A stretch of DNA of 9,565 bases from DASUGM01 sp036274055. GTDB lineage: Bacteria > Acidobacteriota > Vicinamibacteria > Vicinamibacterales > SCN-69-37. Of this stretch, positions 1-5,203 are shown piece by piece. Below the pieces are notes generated by a model. The model did no database searches and was not told where the DNA came from. It saw only the letters and a list, made by a program, of their open reading frames with translations. Location: NCBI GenBank assembly GCA_036274055.1, contig DASUGM010000241.1, positions 1-9,565 of the forward strand. The letters run 5' to 3'. A program made the position numbers and the translations under genes. Position 1 is the stretch's first letter; each line of letters begins with the position of its first letter.

Positions 1-60
1 CGAGTACCTCAATTCAAGATGCGACCCCAAGCACTGGAACGCCTGATTTTACGCTTCCGC

Positions 61-90
61 TTGGCCTGATGGCCGCGGCGGACGTACAAT
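61..90 (+). promoter_or_regulatory. Candidate sigma70-type promoter for the NYN-LOTUS gene
   Basis: A -10-like hexamer TACAAT (85-90, 5 of 6 to TATAAT) lies 18 bases downstream of TTGGCC (61-66, 4 of 6 to TTGACA). Transcription would begin near 96-98 and leave a leader of roughly 95 bases before the GTG at 193. It is the best housekeeping-type promoter I can find in the 192 bases ahead of the first gene. The match is by eye only; the -35 is mediocre and no start-site data exist here. Confidence 0.4.
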
Positions 91-109
91 AGACACCGCC
101 GAGCTCGAG

Positions 110-126
110 GCGGGGCCTCTCCCCGC
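110..126 (+). other. Small perfect hairpin in the leader of the NYN-LOTUS gene
   Basis: GCGGGG (110-115) and CCCCGC (121-126) form a 6-bp perfect stem with a five-base CCTCT loop. CGCC (97-100) could pair with GGCG (109-112) instead, so two mutually exclusive small folds exist. Short GC stems are common by chance in DNA of this composition, so no function is assigned. Confidence 0.2.
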
Positions 127-158
127 GCCGGCAACGACGAAAACCCGTAAACCTCCGC

Positions 159-178
159 GCCCGTGTCGGGCCGCTTTT
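159..178 (+). promoter_or_regulatory. Short hairpin followed by T4, weak terminator or attenuator candidate
   Basis: GCCCG (159-163), loop TGT, CGGGC (167-171) form a 5-bp stem; CGC and then TTTT (175-178) follow. This sits 15 bases before the GTG start of the NYN-LOTUS gene. It looks like a minimal intrinsic terminator or attenuator, but the stem is short and the T run is offset by three bases, so it may be chance. Confidence 0.2.
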
Positions 179-183
179 GATTC

Positions 184-188
184 AGGGA
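184..188 (+). promoter_or_regulatory. Probable ribosome binding site of the NYN-LOTUS gene
   Basis: AGGGA sits four bases before the GTG at 193. An in-frame TGA at 178-180 excludes any earlier start, and the NYN domain begins about eight residues into the protein, so GTG 193 is well determined even though the spacing is short. Confidence 0.45.
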
Positions 189-192
189 TTGT

Positions 193-1683
193 GTGAACAC
201 AGACGAACGCCTCCGTATTGCCGTATTCATTGATTTTGACAACATCGAGATCGGCGTAAAGAACACGCTGGGCTCATCCTTCGACGCCGGCCTGGTGCTC
301 GAGGCGCTCAAGGAGCGCGGCGAGGTCGTCTCGAAGATGGCCTACAGCGACTGGCAGCGCGCCGGCGGCTACAGCCGCGCGCTGACGCAGCACGCCATCC
401 GCATGGTGCAGCGCAACCTGACGCCGGGCGGCGACAAGAACGGCGCCGATATCAACCTGGCGCTCGACGCGCTCGAAATGGCGTTCACGCACCCGCACAT
501 CAACGCGTTCGTGATCGTCGGCGGCGACAGCGATTTCATCAGCCTGGTCGAGAAGCTGAAGCAGTACGACAAGAAGATCTTCATCGTCGGCGGCCGGCAG
601 TTCACGAGCGGCATCCTGCAGCGCAACTGCCACGAGTTCATCGCCTATGAGAACCTCGCCGGCGCGGCGCGGGTGCGGCAGCCGGGCGCGCCGCCGGTGC
701 GATTCGAGCGCGCGCCAATCGAGCAGGCGATTCCGCTGCTCGCGCGGGCGATGAAGGTGTTGTCCGATCGCGAGGGCGCGCCGCCGCTGGGCTTGCTCAA
801 GACCACGCTGCTGCAGCTCGATTCGACGTTCTCCGAGCGCACCTACGGCGCCGGGTCGTTCCGCGATTTCGCGGAGAAGCTCGAGAAGATCGGCGCCCTG
901 ACGATTACCCAGGGCAAGGGCGGCCTGTACGTCAGCGCGCCCGAAGGCGGGATCCCGGTCGTCGAAAGCCCGGCGCTGCCCGCGGCCAGCGAGCCGGCCG
1001 GCGAGGGCGGCCCAATCGTGGTGAACGGCCACGCGGCTGCAACCGGCGGCGGGGCTGGCGCGCCAGCGCAGGTTGGATCGCAGGCGGACGGCGTCAAGGA
1101 ATTCGGCCGCATCATCGGATCCGGGCAGGTGCGCAAGTGGCCGATGTACCTGCGCAACGTCAAGCAGATCATCAAGCAGGTGAGCGGGGCCTTCGATGAG
1201 CGCGCCTACGGCTTCTCGAATCTCGTCGAGCTGTTGCGCGCGGCGCAACGCGACGGGCTGGTCCGGGTCGATCGCGATCGCCACGGCGTGATCCGCATCT
1301 TCCAGGGCAGCAACGCCCCGGCTGGCGCCCTGGCGCCGGCCGCGCCCTCAACGCCGGCGACGAAGATCTTCGACATCGAAGACGAACTCGCGGCGGAAGC
1401 GGCGATGGCTGCGGACGGCCGCGCCGAAGAAGGTCCCCTCGAAGTAGCGGCAGCCGCCTCCGACCTCGGCGTGCCGGTGATCGTGCCGCCGGCAGCGGTC
1501 CCGCCGACCGACGAGGAGGACGAGGATCTGAGTGTCGGACCGGGCAACGACGAGGCGAGCGCCGTTCCGCCGGGACTCCGGGCGGCGGTGCCAGGCCGTG
1601 GGCCGCGCGCCGGTCGTCGTCCCCGCGCGGCGGCAACGGCCGCGCCGGCCCGGGCGCGGGCCCCGCGCGGGCGCCGGAAATAG
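193..1683 (+). CDS. NYN (PIN-like) domain protein with two LOTUS/OST-HTH domains
   Basis: Predicted cytoplasmic RNA-processing or RNA-binding protein of 496 residues. The N-terminal NYN domain (about 8-155) is of the LabA/MARF1 type. It carries the acidic residues expected for metal-dependent RNase activity: D14 and D16 in VFIDFDNIE, D86 in NGADINLALD, and D112 and D114 in VGGDSDF. Two winged-helix LOTUS/OST-HTH repeats follow: about 175-248 (from IEQAIPLLARAM to GGLYV) and about 300-371 (from VKEFGRIIGSG to VIRIF), joined by a Gly/Ala/Pro-rich linker (250-299). The final 125 residues look disordered: Ala/Pro-rich, then an acidic patch (TDEEDEDL, 439-446), then an Arg-rich tail (about 462-496). 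GTG start fixed by an upstream in-frame stop. In known proteins NYN cleaves RNA and LOTUS binds RNA or protein partners; the substrate here is unknown. It stands apart from the downstream operon by a 272-base spacer. Family assignment is firm; RNase activity is inferred from intact residues. Confidence 0.93.
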   Translation: MNTDERLRIAVFIDFDNIEIGVKNTLGSSFDAGLVLEALKERGEVVSKMAYSDWQRAGGYSRALTQHAIRMVQRNLTPGGDKNGADINLALDALEMAFTHPHINAFVIVGGDSDFISLVEKLKQYDKKIFIVGGRQFTSGILQRNCHEFIAYENLAGAARVRQPGAPPVRFERAPIEQAIPLLARAMKVLSDREGAPPLGLLKTTLLQLDSTFSERTYGAGSFRDFAEKLEKIGALTITQGKGGLYVSAPEGGIPVVESPALPAASEPAGEGGPIVVNGHAAATGGGAGAPAQVGSQADGVKEFGRIIGSGQVRKWPMYLRNVKQIIKQVSGAFDERAYGFSNLVELLRAAQRDGLVRVDRDRHGVIRIFQGSNAPAGALAPAAPSTPATKIFDIEDELAAEAAMAADGRAEEGPLEVAAAASDLGVPVIVPPAAVPPTDEEDEDLSVGPGNDEASAVPPGLRAAVPGRGPRAGRRPRAAATAAPARARAPRGRRK

Positions 1684-1805
1684 TGATTACGGCATTGCCC
1701 GATTGCCGACATCGCCGGACTGGATTGGCGGATTGTCGATTTCTGGTTGGCCGCCAATCCGGCAATCGGGCAATCGGGCAATCAGCCATTGATTACGGCA
1801 ATGCC
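1684..1805. repeat. Imperfect direct repeat pair bracketing the hairpin
   Basis: TGATTACGGCATTGCC (1684-1699) begins at the base after the TAG stop of the NYN-LOTUS gene. It recurs as TGATTACGGCAATGCC at 1790-1805, 15 of 16 identical and 106 bases apart. The two copies enclose the inverted repeat at 1694-1774. No transposase or integrase lies nearby, so this may be a non-autonomous repeat unit or a local duplication. Confidence 0.7.
1694..1774. repeat. Two-part inverted repeat (long imperfect hairpin)
   Basis: The outer arms ATTGCCCGATTGCC (1694-1707) and GGCAATCGGGCAAT (1761-1774) are perfect 14-base complements. The inner arms GGATTGGCGG (1722-1731) and CCGCCAATCC (1751-1760) are perfect 10-base complements. 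The right arms are contiguous, while the left arms are separated by 14 bases, giving a 24-bp stem with a one-sided bulge and a 19-base loop. The left outer arm pairs equally well with 1769-1782, so the stem can slip by eight bases. It follows the stop codon closely and could end or protect the transcript, but no T run follows, so a classical intrinsic terminator is not supported. Confidence 0.75.
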
Positions 1806-1857
1806 GCAATCGGCAATCCAATCCGGCAATGCCCTCGATTCGGCAATCCGGCAATCG
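1756..1857. repeat. Cluster of GGCAAT units with an 8-base period in places
   Basis: GGCAAT occurs eight times (starting at 1761, 1769, 1777, 1797, 1812, 1825, 1842, 1850) and its complement ATTGCC twice to the left (1694, 1702). Spacing is exactly eight bases within 1761-1777 and 1842-1850. A longer word AATCCGGCAAT is present three times (1756-1766, 1820-1830, 1845-1855). The units are too irregular and short for CRISPR, and there is no spacer structure. The 1858-1955 remainder of the spacer lacks these repeats; I see no convincing -10/-35 pair there, although GTGACA (1902-1907) is a lone 5-of-6 match to a -35 box. Confidence 0.8.
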
Positions 1858-1955
1858 CGTAAGCCCATAACCTGTCCCGGTCGTATTCAGGTACCAAATC
1901 CGTGACAGACGCCGCGACACGACCGCCCGTTCTCGGATATCGTTAACCGAATTCT

Positions 1956-3284
1956 GTGGCCACTTTGAGCTCTGAGACGCCAGATCGTCGGGTCCAGGAC
2001 ATCGTCGCCGCTGCCGATCAGCAACGGCGCGCTCGCGATGCGCGACGGCTGCTGATCCGCCTGGCGCCGTTGGCGGGCGGACTGGCCGTGCTCGTCGCGA
2101 TCGCGGTGCGGCTGCTGCGCGGCTCCTCGACGATCTCGTTGGCCGTCCTCGGGCTGCTCGCGGTCACCGTCAGCGCCGTTGTTTTCTGGCTCGGCCGACG
2201 CCGGCCATCGACGGACGCGATTGCCCTGCGGGTCGACACTGACGCCCAGTTGGCCGGCGAGCTCCGCAGCGCTCACTGGTTTTCCATTACCGGCAGCGGC
2301 GACGAGTGGATCAGCTATCACCTCAACCGCGCTGCCGACCGGGCGGCCCAGGTGTCCTGGCGCGAACTCTATCCGCGCGAATCGGGCACGCCGGCCTGGC
2401 TGTTGAGCGGCGTCTGCGTCGTGGCCGTCGTCGCGCTGGCGGTGATCGTGCCGCAGCGCCAGTCACTGGTTGCCGCCGGATCGACGGCCGAGACGACGAC
2501 GCTGCCCGGACTGCCGCCCGAACTGCAGGCAAAGCTCGACGCGATGCTGGCGAAGATGAAGGCCGGCACACTGCAGGGCGATGAAGCGACGCTGGCCGAT
2601 CTCAAGAACATCGCCAAGCTCGATCCCAAGCTGCAGAAGACGATCGACGAGCTGATGAAGAACAAGCTCGGCCAGGACGCGCAGAAGATGAAGGACGGCA
2701 AGCCGGTCGATCCCGCCGACAAGGAACGTCCGAGCAATGGCGGGCTGCCCGAGGATGTGCGCTGGGCGCTCGAAGATCTCGCCAAGCGGCTGGCGAATTC
2801 AAATCAGGACCGGCAAACCAACGACAAGAATCCGGCCGCCTCCGATCAGACCGGCGAGAAGGGCATGGGCTCCGATCAGGCCTCGACGCAGCAGGCCAAT
2901 TCGACGGAAGCGCAGATGCAGCTCGTCCGCGAGGCGTCGAGCGACGCGTCCGCGAGCCAGATGATGATGGGTGGCGGCGGCATGGGCGGTCAGCAGAGCG
3001 GCCAGCAGGGCAACAACGGCGCGCAGAAGAACGCGGCCGAGGCCAACGTGCTGGCGATCGCCCAGGCGCTGAAGAAAGAGACCGTCGAAGCCAACGAAGA
3101 CATGCTCGGCAAGAACGTCCAGAAAGAGGACATCCGGCGCAAGACCGAGGCGAGCAAGTCCGGGATGGGCTTCACCAAAGTGGCGCCGACGGCGACTTTT
3201 GACAAGAGTCACGCGACCGCGCCGCCGCCGGTGCCGGAGTCGCGCCGCCCGTTGTTGCAGAACTATTTCATTCGCAAGCAGTAA
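1956..3284 (+). CDS. Three-helix membrane protein with extracytoplasmic coiled-coil region, first gene of the MoxR-VWA operon
   Basis: Uncharacterised 442-residue membrane protein. An Arg-rich N-terminus (24-35) precedes TM1 (about 34-53) and TM2 (about 59-79). A cytoplasmic domain follows (about 80-146, with the segment DEWISYHLNRAADRA), then TM3 (about 147-166). By the positive-inside rule (RRR at 81-83 kept inside), residues 167-442 face the periplasm. That part has charged helical, probably coiled-coil stretches (186-250 and 264-282), a Gln/Asn/Met/Gly-rich segment (about 303-360), another helix (360-398) and a C-terminal motif RRPLLQNYFIRKQ. The N-terminal two thirds resembles DUF4175-type proteins found beside MoxR genes, but this is recollection of the pattern, not a search result. 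The GTG start follows an in-frame TAA at 1944-1946; TTG 1965 is the only close alternative. No Shine-Dalgarno is visible. The MoxR gene starts 33 bases downstream, so it probably heads the operon. Function unknown; a membrane partner or client of the ATPase is plausible. Confidence 0.85.
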   Translation: MATLSSETPDRRVQDIVAAADQQRRARDARRLLIRLAPLAGGLAVLVAIAVRLLRGSSTISLAVLGLLAVTVSAVVFWLGRRRPSTDAIALRVDTDAQLAGELRSAHWFSITGSGDEWISYHLNRAADRAAQVSWRELYPRESGTPAWLLSGVCVVAVVALAVIVPQRQSLVAAGSTAETTTLPGLPPELQAKLDAMLAKMKAGTLQGDEATLADLKNIAKLDPKLQKTIDELMKNKLGQDAQKMKDGKPVDPADKERPSNGGLPEDVRWALEDLAKRLANSNQDRQTNDKNPAASDQTGEKGMGSDQASTQQANSTEAQMQLVREASSDASASQMMMGGGGMGGQQSGQQGNNGAQKNAAEANVLAIAQALKKETVEANEDMLGKNVQKEDIRRKTEASKSGMGFTKVAPTATFDKSHATAPPPVPESRRPLLQNYFIRKQ

Positions 3285-3317
3285 GTTTCCACTCATACAC
3301 GAAATCACTGATTCCAA

Positions 3318-4316
3318 ATGACCGCTACTGCCGTCGCACAACACATCGATCTGTTCCGCGAGCGCTTCGTCAAGATCACGCAGGAAGTCGGCCGCCGGAT
3401 CGTCGGGAACGAGGAAATCGTCTCGTCGACGGTCATGAGCATGCTGGCGGGCGGCCACGTGCTGCTCGAAGGCATTCCCGGCGTCGGCAAGACCAGCCTG
3501 ATTCATACGCTGGCCGACGTGCTGCATTTGAAGTTTTCGCGGATTCAGTTCACGCCTGACCTGATGCCCGCCGACATCGTCGGCACCAACATCGTCCAGG
3601 AGCACCACGAAAAGGGCGGGACGTTCTTCGAATTCCAGCCCGGGCCGATCTTCGCCAACGTCGTGCTCGCCGACGAGATCAACCGCGCGACGCCGAAGAC
3701 CCAGTCGGCGCTGCTCGAAGCGATGCAGGATCAGAGCGTCTCGGTCGGCACCACGACCTACAAGCTCGACCAGCCGTTCATGGTGCTGGCGACGCAGAAT
3801 CCGCTGGAAATGGAAGGCACGTATCCGCTGCCCGAAGCGCAGCTCGATCGCTTCTTCTTCAAGCTGAAGGTGAAGTATCCGACCGAAGACGCGATGCATC
3901 ACATCGTCGACCGCACGACGACGTCGGGCGACATCAGCGTCTCGCGCGTCGTCGACGGCGCGCAGATTCTGGAGATGCGCCACGTCGCGCGCTCGGTGCC
4001 CATCGCCAAGCCGGTGCAGTCGTACGCGATTCGCCTGACCCTCGGCACGCACCCGGATTCGCCGTATGCGACGCCGCTGGTCAGGAAATATGTGCGCTAC
4101 GGCGCCAGCCCGCGCGCCGCTCAGTCGATTGTCCTCGCCGGCAAGATCCAGGCGCTGACCCGCGGTCATGCGTTCGTCTCGGCCGAAGACATCAAGGCCG
4201 TCGCGCTGCCGGCGCTGCGCCATCGCGTGCTGCTCAACTTCGAGGGCGAAGCGGAGCAGGTCAACGCCGACACCATCGTCGAGGAGTTGCTCGCCGCGAC
4301 GCGGGCGGACGGGTAG
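3318..4316 (+). CDS. MoxR-family AAA+ ATPase
   Basis: Cytoplasmic ATPase of 332 residues, the usual length for MoxR proteins. All core motifs are intact: Walker A GIPGVGKT (52-59), Walker B VVLADE (115-120) followed by INRA, sensor 1 in ATQNP (158-162), the arginine-finger region in LPEAQLDRFFFK (R178), and sensor 2 in GASPRA (262-267). The C-terminal helical lid ends near 325. MoxR proteins form hexameric rings and act as chaperones with VWA-domain partners, aiding maturation or metal loading of enzymes or envelope complexes; the client here is not evident. The ATG at 3318 has no recognisable Shine-Dalgarno, and 33 bases separate it from the previous gene. The DUF58 gene starts 14 bases after its stop, the classic MoxR-DUF58 pairing. 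Family is certain; role in this organism is inferred. Confidence 0.97.
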   Translation: MTATAVAQHIDLFRERFVKITQEVGRRIVGNEEIVSSTVMSMLAGGHVLLEGIPGVGKTSLIHTLADVLHLKFSRIQFTPDLMPADIVGTNIVQEHHEKGGTFFEFQPGPIFANVVLADEINRATPKTQSALLEAMQDQSVSVGTTTYKLDQPFMVLATQNPLEMEGTYPLPEAQLDRFFFKLKVKYPTEDAMHHIVDRTTTSGDISVSRVVDGAQILEMRHVARSVPIAKPVQSYAIRLTLGTHPDSPYATPLVRKYVRYGASPRAAQSIVLAGKIQALTRGHAFVSAEDIKAVALPALRHRVLLNFEGEAEQVNADTIVEELLAATRADG

Positions 4317-4330
4317 AACGAAGCACGACC

Positions 4331-5203
4331 GTGGCGCTCAGATTCGAAGACGATTTCCTCAAGAAGCTCGAGTACCTGCACGTCGTGTCGCGGCGTGCGT
4401 TCGCCGGGCAGAACCGCGCCGATCGACTGGCGCGCAAGCGCGGGCGCGGCCTCGAGTTCGCGGATCATCGTCAGTACGCCGCCGGCGACGATTTCCGTCA
4501 GATCGACTGGAAAGCCTACAAGCGCCTCGGCCGTCTGCTGCTCCGGCTCTTCGACGAAGAGCAGGATCTGCCGATCTACCTGTTCATCGACGCGAGCCGG
4601 TCGATGGCGCTGCCGGCCAAGTTCGATCAGGCCCGCCGCGTCGCGGCGGCGCTCTGCTACATCGGGCTCGCGCACCTCGACCGCGTCACCATCCTGCCGT
4701 TTGCCGACGAGCTCGGCGACGAAAAAGTGCCGGGCCGCGGCAAGGGCCGGATTTTCCGCGTGTTCGAGATGCTCGAGAACCTCGAGCCCGGCGGGCCGAC
4801 GAGCCTGCGCGGAACGTTCACCGAGTTCGGATCGCGCGGCCGCCAGCAGGGGCTCGCGGTCGTGATCTCCGATTTTCTCGATCCCGAAGGCTTCGAGCGC
4901 GGCTTGAAGCTGCTCGCGTCGATGGGGCACGACGTCTTCGTCTGCCATATCGCGTCGAAGATGGATCGCGATCCCGGTGCGCTCGGCGACGTGCGCTTCG
5001 TCGATTCTGAGACCGGCGAGCTGCGCGACGTCGACGTCACTCCGGCGCTGGCCAACGCCTACGCGCGCGCGTGGGAGGCACACGCCGAGGAGCTGCAGGG
5101 CTTCTGCGGACGCTTCAATCTCGGCTTCGTCCGCGCCGATGCCGAAGCGCCGTTCGAAGACATCATTCTCAAGACCTTCCGCAAAGGACGCTTCCTCGCA
5201 TGA
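4331..5203 (+). CDS. DUF58 domain protein (VWA-fold MoxR partner)
   Basis: Soluble protein of 290 residues with the DUF58 signature GRGLEFADHRQYAAGDDFRQ continuing into IDWKAYKRLG (38-67). A VWA-like domain follows with a complete metal-ion-dependent adhesion site: DASRS (D87, S89, S91), Thr in GGPTSL (T157) and Asp in ISDF (D181). No membrane segment is visible, so it probably works in the cytoplasm as the adaptor of the MoxR ATPase encoded 14 bases upstream. The start is GTG 4331, with only a weak purine-rich stretch (GAACGAAG) before it. Its stop overlaps the next start as ATGA (5200-5203), implying coupled translation with the membrane VWA protein. DUF58 members are almost always beside MoxR; their biochemical role is poorly defined. 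Length and motifs are normal, with no sign of decay. Confidence 0.96.
   Translation: MALRFEDDFLKKLEYLHVVSRRAFAGQNRADRLARKRGRGLEFADHRQYAAGDDFRQIDWKAYKRLGRLLLRLFDEEQDLPIYLFIDASRSMALPAKFDQARRVAAALCYIGLAHLDRVTILPFADELGDEKVPGRGKGRIFRVFEMLENLEPGGPTSLRGTFTEFGSRGRQQGLAVVISDFLDPEGFERGLKLLASMGHDVFVCHIASKMDRDPGALGDVRFVDSETGELRDVDVTPALANAYARAWEAHAEELQGFCGRFNLGFVRADAEAPFEDIILKTFRKGRFLA
5183..5188 (+). promoter_or_regulatory. Ribosome binding site that fixes the start of the BatA-type gene
   Basis: AAAGGA lies 11 bases before the ATG at 5200, inside the end of the DUF58 gene. With the ATGA overlap, it supports 5200 as the start rather than the in-frame GTG at 5071, whose extra 43 residues are Arg-rich, read from inside DUF58 codons, and precede a normal BatA-type N-terminus. 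Confidence 0.6.

Noticed and set aside
9..311. Minus-strand 100-codon frame covering the left leader
   Set aside because: It starts inside the NYN-LOTUS gene, has low-complexity basic sequence and overlaps the candidate promoter; no support for a real gene.
274..1284. Minus-strand open frame (336 codons) opposite the NYN-LOTUS gene
   Set aside because: Composition-driven Arg/Ala/Leu-rich sequence without motifs; the + strand carries NYN and LOTUS domains.
1756..1857. Possible CRISPR array
   Set aside because: Repeat units are 6-11 bases with irregular spacing, there are no uniform unique spacers, and no cas genes are present.
1687..1920. Minus-strand 77-codon frame in the repeat-rich spacer
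   Set aside because: Its peptide simply reads out the GGCAAT repeats (recurring RLPDCRI) and is better explained as repeat DNA.
2799..4223. Long minus-strand open frame (474 codons) opposite the membrane gene and MoxR
   Set aside because: Arg/His/Leu-rich shadow with no domain, fully covered by MoxR and its upstream gene.
3318..5203. MoxR-VWA genes as part of an anti-phage or conflict system
   Set aside because: Some MoxR-VWA sets occur in conflict systems, but here the partners are BatA-type membrane proteins and no effector nuclease, protease or toxin is encoded in the cluster; the NYN gene is separated by a 272-base repeat spacer.
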